Below, piece by piece: positions 28,446 through 37,485 of a DNA stretch of 64,000 bases (position 1 is its first letter; every line of letters starts with the position of its first letter). The stretch is from Pseudomonas farsensis. GTDB taxonomy: Bacteria > Pseudomonadota > Gammaproteobacteria > Pseudomonadales > Pseudomonadaceae. Location of the stretch: positions 558,001 through 622,000 of the forward strand of contig NZ_JABWRF020000001.1 of NCBI RefSeq assembly GCF_014268805.2, given 5' to 3'. The notes under the pieces are model-generated. The model searched no databases. It worked only from the letters and a program-made list of their open reading frames with translations, and was not told where the DNA came from. A program made the translations under genes and the position numbers.

Positions 28446-30866
28446 TCAGAACAACACTTTGGCAACGTCGGCATAGCGCCGTGCAAAGTGCACCGTCAGG
28501 CCCTCTTTCAGGTAATCAGGCAATTCCTCGAAGTCGCCACGGTTAGGCTCTGGCAGGATCAGCTCGAAGATCTTCTGCCGGCGCGCGGCGATCACTTTCT
28601 CGCGTACCCCGCCAATCGGCAGCACCTGGCCAGTAAGGGTCAGTTCGCCAGTCATGGCCACGCCTTTTTTCGGCGCCTGGTCACGGGCCAGCGAGAGCAG
28701 CGCACTGGCCATGGTCACCCCGGCGCTTGGGCCGTCTTTGGGGGTGGCACCCTCGGGCACGTGCAGGTGAATGAATGCCTCGTTGAAGAACGCCGGGTCC
28801 GCGCCGAATGCCTTGAGGTTGGAGCTGATATAGCTGTAGGCGATTTCGGCAGACTCCTTCATCACATCCCCCAGCTTGCCGGTGAGCTTGAAGCCGCGGT
28901 TGAGGGTATGAATGCGTGTGGCTTCGATGGGCAAGGTGGCGCCGCCCATGCTGGTCCAGGCAAGGCCGGTGATGACGCCTTTACCGGCCAGCACCTGTTC
29001 GCTGCGAAATACCGGCATGCCCAAGGCCGCTTCGAGGTCTTTATTGGCGATCTTGAGCTTGGCATCGGGGGCATCCAGCAGCTTGACCACGGCCTTGCGC
29101 ACCAGCTTGCCGAGCTGCTTTTCCAACTGCCGCACGCCGGCTTCGCGGGCATAGCCCTCGATTACGGTACGCAGCGCGCCGTCGCTGATGGCCAGGCTGT
29201 TTTTCGATACGCCGGCTTTTTCCAGCTGCTTGGGCCACAGGTGGCGCTTGGCGATGGCCATCTTTTCTTCGGTGATGTAGCCAGACAGGCGGATCACCTC
29301 CATGCGGTCAAGCAACGGGCCGGGGATCGAGTCCAGGGTGTTGGCGGTGCACACGAACAGCACTTTCGACAGGTCCAGGCGCAGGTCGAGGTAGTGATCG
29401 AGGAAGTCGACGTTCTGCTCGGGGTCGAGGGTTTCGAGCAAGGCCGAGGCGGGGTCGCCCTGGTAGCTCTGGCCCATCTTGTCGATTTCGTCGAGCATGA
29501 TCACCGGGTTCATCACCTCGACGTCCTTGAGCGCCTGCACCAACTTGCCCGGCTGGGCGCCAATGTAGGTGCGCCGGTGGCCTTTGATTTCGGCTTCGTC
29601 GCGCATGCCGCCGACACTGAAGCGATAGAACGGCCGGCCAAGGGATTCAGCGATGGACTTGCCGATACTGGTCTTGCCCACCCCCGGCGGGCCAACCAGC
29701 AGCACGATGGAGCCGCTGATTTCGCCCTTCCAGGCACCGACGGCGAGGAACTCAAGGATGCGCTCCTTGATGTCATCGAGCCCGGCGTGGTGGCGGTCGA
29801 GCACTTTGCGCGCATGCTTGAGGTCGAGCTTGTCAGCGCCGTACACGCCCCAGGGCAAGGCGGTGGCCCAGTCCAGGTAATTGCGCGTGACGGCGTACTC
29901 GGGCGAGCCGGTTTCCAGAATGCCAAGCTTGCCCATTTCTTCGTCGATGCGTTTTTTCGCTTGCTCGGGCAGGGTCTTGCCGACCAGGCGCTGCTGGAAC
30001 TGCTCAAGGTCGGCGCTGCGGTCGTCCTTGGTCAGGCCCAGCTCCTGCTGGATGACCTTAAGCTGCTCCTTGAGGAAGAATTCGCGCTGGTGTTCCCCGA
30101 TCTGGCGGTTCACCTCGGCAGAAATCTCGTTCTGCAGGCGGGCGACCTCGACCTCCTTGCGCAGCATCGGCAGGACCTTTTCCATGCGCTTGAGCATGGG
30201 CACGCAATCGAGCACTTCCTGCAACTGGCTGCCAGTGGCGGAGGTCAGTGCGGCGGCGAAGTCGGTGAGCGGCGAAGGGTCGTTGGGGCTGAAGCGGTTG
30301 AGGTAGTTTTTAAGCTCTTCGCTGTACAACGGGTTGAGCGGCAGCAGCTCTTTGATCGCGTTGATCAGGGCCATGCCGTAGGCCTTCACCTCGTCGGTGG
30401 GCTCGGTGGACTGGCGGGGGTATTCGACTTCAACCAGGTACGGCGGGCGGTGGTGCTTGAGCCAGGTGCGGATGCGCACGCGGGTCAGGCCCTGGGCGAC
30501 GAATTGCAGCTTGCCGCCTTCACGGCTGGCGTGGTGCACCTTCACCAGGGTGCCGTATTCGGGCAGGGCCTTGGTGTCGAAATGGCGGTGATCTTCGGGC
30601 GGGCTGTCCATGTAGAACAGCGCCAGGCTGTGGTGCTCGGACTTGGCCACCAGGTCCAGGGTTTCGGCCCATGGCTCTTCGTTGACGATCACCGGCAGCA
30701 CTTGTGCTGGGAAGAACGGGCGGTTGTGAATGGGGATCACATAGACCTTGTCCGGCAGTTGCTGGCCGGGCAGGGCAAGGAGGTGGCCGGTGCCGGGCGC
30801 TGCGGCCAGATGCTCGACTTCGCTGTGTTCGTCAGGGTGATCGGGAAAATCCTGCTGGTCGCTCAT
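28446..30866 (-). CDS. lon: ATP-dependent Lon-type protease (second Lon, AsrA-like)
   Basis: 806 residues: N-terminal Lon domain (VYVIPIHNRPFFPAQVLPVI), AAA+ module with Walker A GPPGVGKTSIGKS and Walker B VIMLDEIDKM, and protease domain with the Ser in KDGPSAGVTMASALLSL and the Lys in GGVREKVIAARR. From memory, pseudomonads carry a housekeeping Lon next to clpX and this second copy in the lepA-pdxJ neighbourhood; the P. aeruginosa counterpart is AsrA, linked to the aminoglycoside and heat-shock response. Which of the two it is rests on this location, not on a comparison. Confidence 0.88.
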   Translation of the reverse strand: MSDQQDFPDHPDEHSEVEHLAAAPGTGHLLALPGQQLPDKVYVIPIHNRPFFPAQVLPVIVNEEPWAETLDLVAKSEHHSLALFYMDSPPEDHRHFDTKALPEYGTLVKVHHASREGGKLQFVAQGLTRVRIRTWLKHHRPPYLVEVEYPRQSTEPTDEVKAYGMALINAIKELLPLNPLYSEELKNYLNRFSPNDPSPLTDFAAALTSATGSQLQEVLDCVPMLKRMEKVLPMLRKEVEVARLQNEISAEVNRQIGEHQREFFLKEQLKVIQQELGLTKDDRSADLEQFQQRLVGKTLPEQAKKRIDEEMGKLGILETGSPEYAVTRNYLDWATALPWGVYGADKLDLKHARKVLDRHHAGLDDIKERILEFLAVGAWKGEISGSIVLLVGPPGVGKTSIGKSIAESLGRPFYRFSVGGMRDEAEIKGHRRTYIGAQPGKLVQALKDVEVMNPVIMLDEIDKMGQSYQGDPASALLETLDPEQNVDFLDHYLDLRLDLSKVLFVCTANTLDSIPGPLLDRMEVIRLSGYITEEKMAIAKRHLWPKQLEKAGVSKNSLAISDGALRTVIEGYAREAGVRQLEKQLGKLVRKAVVKLLDAPDAKLKIANKDLEAALGMPVFRSEQVLAGKGVITGLAWTSMGGATLPIEATRIHTLNRGFKLTGKLGDVMKESAEIAYSYISSNLKAFGADPAFFNEAFIHLHVPEGATPKDGPSAGVTMASALLSLARDQAPKKGVAMTGELTLTGQVLPIGGVREKVIAARRQKIFELILPEPNRGDFEELPDYLKEGLTVHFARRYADVAKVLF

Positions 30867-30942
30867 GGGGCACCTGCGTCAATGGCTATGGGTGCTTAGA
30901 TGGGGCGGGGGGCAACAGGTTTCAATGGTAGATGACAGATGC

Positions 30943-31000
30943 CATCGCGGGGCACGCCCGCTCCCACACCAACCGGTGGGAGCGGGCTTGCCCCGCGATG
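30943..31000. repeat. REP-type palindrome between lon and gcd
   Basis: CATCGCGGGGCACGCCCGCT and its inverted copy AGCGGGCTTGCCCCGCGATG enclose a short ACACCAACCGGT centre. It sits 6 bases after the gcd stop on the minus strand and may terminate or stabilise the gcd transcript. Confidence 0.85.
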
Positions 31001-31005
31001 CAGAC

Positions 31006-33417
31006 TTACTCGCCGAGTTTGTAGGCGATGATGTAGTCGCCCATCTTGGTGCCCAGCGAGCCGTGGCCGCCGGCGACGATCAGTACGTACTGCTTGCCGT
31101 CCTTGCCGGTATAGGTCATCGGCGTGGCTTGGCCGCCGGCCGGCAGGCGGGCGCTCCACAGCTCTTTGCCGTTGCTCACGTCATAGGCGCGCAGGTACTG
31201 GTCCAGCGTGCCGCTGAGGAAGCCTACGCCACCTGCGGTGACAATCGAACCGCCCATGCTCGGCACGCCAACCGGCAGGCCGATCGGCACTGGCGTGCTG
31301 TCACGGGTGGTGCCGTTCTTGTGCTTCCACACCACCTTGTTGGTGAACAGGTCGATGGCGGCCACATAACCCCAGGCCGGGGCCTGGCACGGTACGCCCA
31401 GCGGCGACATGAACGGGTGCATGATCACCGCGTACGGTGCGCCGGTGTTGGGCTGCACGCCGCTGGTCTCGCTTTCGCGCTTGCTGCCTGCGGCAACTTG
31501 CTCGCGTGGCACCATCTTCGACACGAAGGCCATGTAGTTGGGCGAGGTGAACAGCAGCTGGCGCACCGGGTCGACTGAAACGCCGCCCCAGTTGAACACC
31601 CCGACGTTGCCTGGGTAGATCAGGCTGCCCTGTTCGGACGGCGGGGTGTACTGGCCTTCGTAACGCAGCTCGCGGAACTGGATGCGGCAGATCAGTTGGT
31701 CGAACGGCGTAGCGCCCCACATGGCCTGTTCGGTCAGCTCAGGGCCCAGCAGGTTCAGGTCGGAACGGGCCTGGGTCGGCGCGGTGTGGTCGCCCTTGAC
31801 GGCGCCCTGTGGCACCGGGATCTCATGGATCGGCACGATCGGGGTGCCGTCGCGGCGGTCCAACACGTACAGGCTGCCCTGTTTGGTCGGCACGATCACG
31901 GCGGGTTTGACGCCATCGTCGGTCTTCAGGTGCACCAATGTTGGCTGGCTACCAACGTCCATGTCCCACAGGTCGTGGTGGGTGAACTGGTAGTTCCAGC
32001 GCACCTTGCCCGTGGCCAGGTCCAGGGCGACTACGCCTGCGCTGTACTTCTCGGCGCCTGGGGTGCGGTCGGCGCCCCACTGGTCGGGGGTCTGGTTGCC
32101 CAAAGGCAGGTAGACCATGCCCAGCTCTTCGTCGACGCTTGCCAGCGACCACATGTTGGCCGAGTTGCGGCTGTACTGCTTGCCGTCGGCCAGCGGCTTG
32201 GTGTCGTCCGGGTTGTTGCTGTCCCAGTTCCATACCAGGCGGCCGTCGTGCACGTCATAGGCGCGGATCACGCCGGATGGCTCGTTGGTCGACTCGTTGT
32301 CGGTAACGTGGCCGCCGATGATCACCAGGTCGCGGGTGATTGCCGCAGGCGAGGTGGAGTAGTAACCCCCCGCGGTGAACGGGCCGATGCCGCGGGTCAG
32401 GTCGATCTGGCCCTGGTTGGCGAAGCCTTCGCAAACCTTGCCGTTATCGGCATTGATGGCGATCAGGCGGGCGTCGGCGGTGGGCAGGTACAGGCGGCGT
32501 GGGCAGGCTTGGGCCACGGCCTGGCCGGCGTCGCTGATTTTCGGTGCCGGGCTGCCGTCGCGGCTGATGTAGCTGTTCTCGTCATAGAACGAGACGCCAC
32601 GGCAGGTCATGTGGGCAAAACCCTTGAAGGTCTTGGTGGGGCTGGTGATCTGCGGGTCTAAACGCCAGATCTCGGCACCGGTGTCCGGGTCCAGCGCCAG
32701 CACTCGGCCATGTGGCGTGCACGCGTAGAGCATGCCGTTGGCCTTGAGCGGGGTGTTTTCGTTGGTCAGCTCGACCGGGTCGTTGTCGGTCGGCAGGTCA
32801 CCGGTGCGGATGCGCCAGGCTTCGGTGAGCTGGTAGGCGTTCTGCGGGGTGATCTGGCGCAGCGGCGAGTAGCGGTCGCCGTGTTCGCTGCGCCCGTAGG
32901 CCTGCCAGTCGCCATCGGGCATGGCCGGTGCGGCACTGGCCATTTCGCTGCTGTCACGGGTGAACTGGCCGTGAATCTCGCCTGGGTGGGTGAACTGGCT
33001 GCCAATGGCGCTGGCGCCGGAGGCCACCACTGCAAGGCCGAGCAGTGCCGTATTGACCGTTGCTGCCGGGCCGCTGAGCGGGCGCCGTGCCCAGGGCAGC
33101 AGCAGGACCACGCCGAGGGCAAACCAGATGGCCAGGCGTGGCACCAATTGCCACCAGTCCAGGCCGACTTCCATCAGGGCCCACACTGTGCTGCCCAGCA
33201 GCACCAGGCCATACAGGCCCAGGGCGATGCGGCGCAGCGCCAGCAACAGCACGCCGGACAGGGCAAAGCCGATGCCTGCGATGAGGTAGTAGAGCGAGCC
33301 GCCCAGTTGGCTCAGTTTGATGCCGCCGGCCAACAGGGCCAGGCCCATCAGCAACAGCAGCACGCCCATCAGCCGGGGTAGCCAGCGGGTTCCAGTCTCG
33401 GCACCGTCAGTGCTCAT
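31006..33417 (-). CDS. gcd: Membrane-bound PQQ-dependent glucose dehydrogenase
   Basis: 803 residues. Five membrane helices in the first 140 residues anchor the protein; the periplasmic part is an eight-bladed PQQ beta-propeller (GDWQAYGRSEHGDRYSPLRQ start, ending SLGTKMGDYIIAYKLGE). It oxidises glucose to gluconolactone in the periplasm and passes electrons to ubiquinone. This is the main glucose route in P. putida. It follows oprB after 32 bases on the same strand, so sugar entry and oxidation are cotranscribed. Confidence 0.96.
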   Translation of the reverse strand: MSTDGAETGTRWLPRLMGVLLLLMGLALLAGGIKLSQLGGSLYYLIAGIGFALSGVLLLALRRIALGLYGLVLLGSTVWALMEVGLDWWQLVPRLAIWFALGVVLLLPWARRPLSGPAATVNTALLGLAVVASGASAIGSQFTHPGEIHGQFTRDSSEMASAAPAMPDGDWQAYGRSEHGDRYSPLRQITPQNAYQLTEAWRIRTGDLPTDNDPVELTNENTPLKANGMLYACTPHGRVLALDPDTGAEIWRLDPQITSPTKTFKGFAHMTCRGVSFYDENSYISRDGSPAPKISDAGQAVAQACPRRLYLPTADARLIAINADNGKVCEGFANQGQIDLTRGIGPFTAGGYYSTSPAAITRDLVIIGGHVTDNESTNEPSGVIRAYDVHDGRLVWNWDSNNPDDTKPLADGKQYSRNSANMWSLASVDEELGMVYLPLGNQTPDQWGADRTPGAEKYSAGVVALDLATGKVRWNYQFTHHDLWDMDVGSQPTLVHLKTDDGVKPAVIVPTKQGSLYVLDRRDGTPIVPIHEIPVPQGAVKGDHTAPTQARSDLNLLGPELTEQAMWGATPFDQLICRIQFRELRYEGQYTPPSEQGSLIYPGNVGVFNWGGVSVDPVRQLLFTSPNYMAFVSKMVPREQVAAGSKRESETSGVQPNTGAPYAVIMHPFMSPLGVPCQAPAWGYVAAIDLFTNKVVWKHKNGTTRDSTPVPIGLPVGVPSMGGSIVTAGGVGFLSGTLDQYLRAYDVSNGKELWSARLPAGGQATPMTYTGKDGKQYVLIVAGGHGSLGTKMGDYIIAYKLGE

Positions 33418-33449
33418 GTCAGGTTCTCCGTGTAAGTGAAAGTGTCAGG

Positions 33450-34787
33450 TCAGAAAGTGCTTTGAATCTTCAGGCCGCCGATCAGCGCGTCATCGACCCG
33501 CGACACCCCGCCCGGATGGCGGATGTACTGCAGGTTCGGGCGCACGGTCAGCCAGTCGGCCAGGTGAACGCCGTAATACAGTTCGGCGCTGTATTCGGTG
33601 TCCTGCACCGGCAGGAAACCGGGGTTGTCGTAGTCGTCCAGGCCCGCGGCCTGGTTGCTGAGGCGGGCGTTCTTGCGGTACCCGGGGTTGACGTGCACGC
33701 GGGCAAGGGCGAAACCGATGTCGTCCTTGGCACGGGCATCGAAGGGCCCTTTGTAAACCACACCAGCCTGCACATAGTTGTCGATGGCATTGGTCTTCTT
33801 GTCATGCAACGTGGCATTGGCGAACAGGCTCAGGCCGCGCGAGGCGTCGGACGCCTGGGCGGTGACCTGCTGCTGGGCGCCCAGCCACAACCCATGCTTG
33901 CTCGAGCTGCTGCGGTAGGCGGCGCCACTGATTGCCGCAGGCTGGCCATTGCTGTCCTTGAGAACATCCTGTGCCTTGGCATTACTGTAGTAGTAGCCGG
34001 CGCGATATTCCCCTTCAAGGCCATTGACCCGCGGGCTCCACACCAGTTCGATCGGCATCACGGCGCCTTGCGTGCCACTGCCGCTGAGTTTGAAGCCGTT
34101 GCCGGATTCAAGGTTGGAGGGGTTCTGCTCGAACACCCCAACCTGTGCGTAAAGCTGATCGTTGAGGTTGTAGCGCACGCGCAGCGCCCACTGGCTGACC
34201 GGCCAGTTGTACCAGATGCCGCCCACCCAGTTGCCCACCTGCGAGCCGCAGAACGCCAGGTTCTGGAAGTCGCACGGGAAACTGTTGAAGTCCTCGCCTT
34301 CGCCGAAACGGCCGAATTTCACATCCAGTGCGCCGTCGAAGTATTTCTGCTTGATCCACATCTGGGTCAGCCGCCAGGTTTCGCCGCGGCCCCAGACTTC
34401 CTGGGCCGAGGTGAACCCGCCGACCCGTGGGTCGTTGATGCGGTCGTTGCTGATGTTGTCGCCGTGGCGCTCGGTCACGGTGAGCTGGAACTCGGTGTCG
34501 TGCCAGCCGAGGATCTTCTCCAGGTCCATGTGCGCGCCCAGGGTGAACTGGTCGCTGTAGCGTGCTGCGCGGTCGTGGCTGTAGCCGCCGTGCAGGTTGC
34601 TGCCCATTTCGCCGGTGTAGCCGAGGGTGAAGTCGTAGCCTTTTTCCAGCAACTCGGTGCGGGTGCCGCCCCAGTCGCCGAGCATCCACGGGGAGTCGTT
34701 GGCAAACATTTCGGCAGCGTTGGCGATGAGTGGCGAGCCCACCAGGGCGGCCAAGGCGCAATAACGAACAACAGGCAGTTGGAGCAT
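33450..34787 (-). CDS. oprB: Carbohydrate-selective porin OprB
   Basis: 445 residues with a signal peptide ending near IANAAEMF. The OprB family start DSPWMLGDWGGTRTELLEKG and the C-terminal ADWLTVRPNLQYIRHPGGVS with a terminal phenylalanine are present. It lets glucose cross the outer membrane. Upstream, 34788-35128, is a 341-bp divergent gap with an A-rich stretch near 34917-34936 and a degenerate REP half near 34980-35046, but no gene and no site I can name. Confidence 0.94.
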   Translation of the reverse strand: MLQLPVVRYCALAALVGSPLIANAAEMFANDSPWMLGDWGGTRTELLEKGYDFTLGYTGEMGSNLHGGYSHDRAARYSDQFTLGAHMDLEKILGWHDTEFQLTVTERHGDNISNDRINDPRVGGFTSAQEVWGRGETWRLTQMWIKQKYFDGALDVKFGRFGEGEDFNSFPCDFQNLAFCGSQVGNWVGGIWYNWPVSQWALRVRYNLNDQLYAQVGVFEQNPSNLESGNGFKLSGSGTQGAVMPIELVWSPRVNGLEGEYRAGYYYSNAKAQDVLKDSNGQPAAISGAAYRSSSSKHGLWLGAQQQVTAQASDASRGLSLFANATLHDKKTNAIDNYVQAGVVYKGPFDARAKDDIGFALARVHVNPGYRKNARLSNQAAGLDDYDNPGFLPVQDTEYSAELYYGVHLADWLTVRPNLQYIRHPGGVSRVDDALIGGLKIQSTF

Positions 34788-35128
34788 GAGATAGCGCTAT
34801 CTTTAATTTATTGAAGGAACGGCAAACCCTTCGAGGCAGGAATACTTCGAGGGTTATGGCAGCAAAGGTGTCTAGATGAAGCGTTTCAGCGTGCGGCGGG
34901 AGAATATAGGGGAATTTGTAAGAAAAAAAGACAAAATGTCGCAGGGGATTGTTGCCGTTGTTGTAACAGTCCTGCATCCATCGCGGGGCGGGTCAGGCCA
35001 TGCCACGGGTGGATAGTGGCTTCATCGCGGTGCAAGCCCGCTCCCACCCTGTTCTCGGGGGCCATGTGCCTGCCACTGGCCTCTACACTGGTGTAAGGTG
35101 CGCACCTTCACGAACCTGGAGCACTGGC

Positions 35129-35350
35129 ATGAGCACGGCCCAACACAATGCGCTGCACGGCAAGACCCTCGAGCAGATCCTCACCGAGCTGGTGGCGCAC
35201 TACCAATGGCAGGGCCTGGCCGAGCGTGTCGATATCCGCTGCTTCAAGAGCGACCCGAGCATCAAGTCGAGCCTGACCTTCCTGCGCAAAACCCCGTGGG
35301 CCCGTGAGAAAGTCGAGCACCTGTACCTCAAGTTGCAGCGCAAAGGCTGA
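35129..35350 (+). CDS. VF530-type small DNA-binding protein (DUF2132)
   Basis: 73 residues from the ATG at 35129, with CTGGAG before it. The sequence ([20 protein letters not shown], then [20 protein letters not shown]) matches the VF530 family, a small helical fold with proposed DNA binding and no known physiological role. Its TGA overlaps the ATG of the next membrane protein gene by one base, so they are coupled. Confidence 0.85.
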   Translation: MSTAQHNALHGKTLEQILTELVAHYQWQGLAERVDIRCFKSDPSIKSSLTFLRKTPWAREKVEHLYLKLQRKG

Positions 35351-35976
35351 TGCCGCAGCGCCCATGGCTGGCCGTGGCTGCCGTACTCGGCTGGACGGGC
35401 CTGGCGATCCAGATGTACCTGGTGCTGTGGGCGCGCTGGCAGGAACAGGCCAGCCTCATCGGCGGGCTGGTCAACTTGTTCTGTTTTTTTACCGTGCTCA
35501 GCAACACCCTGGTGGCCACGGTGCTGACCCATGCGGCGTTTGGCCGTGAGTCACGTGCGCGGCGCTGGTTTCTGTCGCCTGCGGTCAGCAGCTGCATCGC
35601 CACCAGTATCGTGCTGGTGGCGCTGGCCTACAGCGTGCTGCTGCGCCACTTGTGGCACCCCGAGGGCTGGCAGTGGCTGGCAGACGAGTTGCTGCACGAC
35701 GTAATGCCGCTGGTGTTCGCGGTGTACTGGTGGTGCGAGGTGCCCAAGGGGCAGTTGCGCGTTTGGCACCTGGCTGCTTGGGCGCTGTACCCGGCGGGCT
35801 ACTTTGCCCTGGTGCTGCTGCGCGGGCATGAGATCGGGGTGTATCCCTATCCGTTCGTGGATGTGGCGCAACTGGGCTATGGGCAGGCAATGCTCAATGC
35901 ACTTGGCGTGCTTGCGGGGTTCTGGGGGATTGGGCTGGTGCTGCTGGGTGTGGACCGCTGGCGCGCTGGGCGATAA
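35350..35976 (+). CDS. Pr6Pr-type integral membrane protein
   Basis: 208 residues with about six membrane helices. The segments FCFFTVLSNTLVATVLTHAA, DELLHDVMPLVFAVYWWCEV and YPYPFVDVAQLGYGQAMLNA match the Pr6Pr/FAR-17a (AIG1-like) family. Some eukaryotic relatives are lipid hydrolases; the bacterial function is unknown. The start overlaps the DUF2132 stop (TGATG). Confidence 0.8.
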   Translation: MPQRPWLAVAAVLGWTGLAIQMYLVLWARWQEQASLIGGLVNLFCFFTVLSNTLVATVLTHAAFGRESRARRWFLSPAVSSCIATSIVLVALAYSVLLRHLWHPEGWQWLADELLHDVMPLVFAVYWWCEVPKGQLRVWHLAAWALYPAGYFALVLLRGHEIGVYPYPFVDVAQLGYGQAMLNALGVLAGFWGIGLVLLGVDRWRAGR

Positions 35977-35990
35977 GTGTACAGGCCTCT

Positions 35991-36097
35991 GGCCTCATCG
36001 CAGGCTGGCGCCAGCTCCCACAGAAACCGCGCATCGCCGCAATTTTGAGGGCCGGCCGAGATCCCTGTGGGAGCTGGCGACAGCCTGCGATGGGGCC
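35991..36097. repeat. Simple inverted REP doublet
   Basis: GGCCTCATCGCAGGCTGGCG at the left and its inverted counterpart at the right (TGTGGGAGCTGGCGACAGCC, then TGCGATGGGGCC) flank a linker of about 45 bp. There is no inner hairpin, so this is the simple form of the composite repeats. It separates two convergent genes. Confidence 0.88.
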
Positions 36098-36111
36098 TGA
36101 GCAGGCGAGCA

Positions 36112-36870
36112 TCAATCGTCGTCCGCCGTACCCTCAGCCCGCCAGTAGGCGGCGGCTTTCAATGCATCCTCCTGCACGCCTTTATCCAGCAGCAGCGCCT
36201 TGGCTTGGCGGGTCAGCGACTTTTCCAACGCTACCCAGCTGTACAGCCGCCCTTGCGGCAGGCTCAAGCCGCTGACCACCTGCAGAAGGTCCTGCTGATG
36301 CCGGAGCACCCAGGTCACCTCCACCTGCGCCTGGCTGGCCAGCACCTGGCGCTCCTGGTCGTCTTCGATCTGGATCACCGCCACCACCCGGCGCCCGGCA
36401 GGCAATGCTTCCAGGCGCCGGGCGATGGCCGGGATCGCCGTTTCATCGCCAATCAACAAATAGCTGTCGAAAATATCTGGAACCACCAGCGACGCTCTCG
36501 GCCCCGCGATATTCAGCGTTTGCCCAGGCGTCGCCTGCGCAGCCCAGGTGGACGCTGGGCCGTCGCCATGCAGCACGAAGTCGATATCCAGCTCCAGGTT
36601 GACCAGGTCGATGCGCCGCGGCGTGTACTCGCGCATGGTTGGCCGGGCGCCGTCGCGGTTCAGCTCGCGCGCATCGATGGCCTGTTGCTGCTCAGCCGTG
36701 GTGGCGAACAGCAGCTTGATGTGGTCGTCCGTGCCCAGGCTGCTGAAGCCGGCAAGCTCGGCGCCGCCCAAGGTAATGCGGCGCATGCGCGGGGTCAGCT
36801 CGGTGACCCGCAGCACTACCAAGCGGCGCTGGCGGATTTGATGGTTGACGCGGTGAATGCTGTCGCTCAT
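36112..36870 (-). CDS. NADPH-dependent ferric-chelate reductase, siderophore-interacting family (NfeF/YqjH-like)
   Basis: 252 residues of the FAD-binding siderophore-interacting family. The FAD region MREYTPRRIDLVNLELDIDF and the SYLLIGDETAIPAIARRLEA segment are typical. It reduces ferric siderophore complexes in the cytosol to free the iron. It overlaps the PadR-type regulator gene as ATGA. In E. coli the homologous pair yqjH/yqjI is divergent; here regulator and reductase form one operon. Confidence 0.88.
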   Translation of the reverse strand: MSDSIHRVNHQIRQRRLVVLRVTELTPRMRRITLGGAELAGFSSLGTDDHIKLLFATTAEQQQAIDARELNRDGARPTMREYTPRRIDLVNLELDIDFVLHGDGPASTWAAQATPGQTLNIAGPRASLVVPDIFDSYLLIGDETAIPAIARRLEALPAGRRVVAVIQIEDDQERQVLASQAQVEVTWVLRHQQDLLQVVSGLSLPQGRLYSWVALEKSLTRQAKALLLDKGVQEDALKAAAYWRAEGTADDD

Positions 36871-37394
36871 GGCGTGTACTCCGTAATGGCGGGCCCAGCG
36901 GCGATGGCCTTGGCGGTGTCGTTGAGCAGGGTGCTGACCCGCGCGATCTCCTCCGGCGTCCAGTGGCCGCTGTGCATGTGCAAGGCGTGGCGCAGGTTGC
37001 CGACCGCCTGGTGAATTTCGGCGGGGCGGTCGTGGCCGCGCAGGGCGCGCTTGCTGACCTCGATACGCATGCGTACGCCGTCGAGGGCGACCGCCTGTTC
37101 GGCCAAGGCGTTGCGGCCGGCCTCGGTGATGGCATACAGGCGTTTGCTGCCCTGCACCTGGCCGCTGATCAGCTCGGCTTCTTCCAGGTAATTGAGGGTT
37201 GGGTAGATCACCCCTGGGCTTGGGCTGTAGCTGGCGTCGAAGAGGTTTTCGATCTGGCGGATCAGGTCGTAGCCATGGCCAGGCTGGCTGGCCAGCATCG
37301 ACAGGATCAACAGCTTCAGGTCACCGGGGGCAAACACCCGAGGACCGCGCTCGCCCCGGACGGGGCGGCGTTCAAAAGGGTCATGGTCACGCAT
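36867..37394 (-). CDS. PadR-family regulator, NfeR/YqjI-like
   Basis: 175 residues. The winged helix is LKLLILSMLASQPGHGYDLI through SPSPGVIYPTLNYLEEAELI, followed by a C-terminal dimerisation helix. Length, the E. coli YqjI-like core and the reductase partner point to NfeR, a metal-responsive repressor. The N-terminus (MRDHDPFERRPVRGERGPRV) has few histidines, so the metal-rich extension of E. coli YqjI is missing. It probably represses its own operon. Confidence 0.82.
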   Translation of the reverse strand: MRDHDPFERRPVRGERGPRVFAPGDLKLLILSMLASQPGHGYDLIRQIENLFDASYSPSPGVIYPTLNYLEEAELISGQVQGSKRLYAITEAGRNALAEQAVALDGVRMRIEVSKRALRGHDRPAEIHQAVGNLRHALHMHSGHWTPEEIARVSTLLNDTAKAIAAGPAITEYTP

Positions 37395-37416
37395 GGCGCT
37401 GGGGCTCCGTGTGTTT

Positions 37417-37450
37417 CGATATATCGCAAGATATTACTCAAGATATATCG
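37417..37450. promoter_or_regulatory. Paired ATATATCG repeat, candidate PadR/NfeR operator
   Basis: CGATATATCG (37417-37426, a perfect 10-bp palindrome) and AGATATATCG (37441-37450) lie 24 bases apart, and each is followed by a short AAGA-containing stretch. They are 23 to 56 bases before the regulator start. The AT-rich block stands out from its GC-rich surroundings. Assignment to the PadR-type protein is inference. Confidence 0.55.
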
Positions 37451-37470
37451 TAAGACAAGCCCTCAAATGC

Positions 37471-37485
37471 AGATGATTATCATCT
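37471..37485. promoter_or_regulatory. Fur-box-like palindrome
   Basis: AGATGATTATCATCT is a perfect 15-bp palindrome and shares the GAT-AT-ATC core of Fur boxes. It lies about 80 bp before the regulator gene and touches the stop codon of the convergently placed upstream gene at 37484. Iron control of a ferric reductase operon would make sense. Confidence 0.5.

Noticed and set aside
28179..30899. Long open frame antisense to lon
   Set aside because: No recognisable domain; it mirrors the codon structure of lon and also crosses the lipoprotein gene and the gap between them.
34917..34936. Possible HexR site (TTGT...ACAA) before oprB
   Set aside because: The half-sites are 11 bases apart rather than the 7 or 8 known for HexR.
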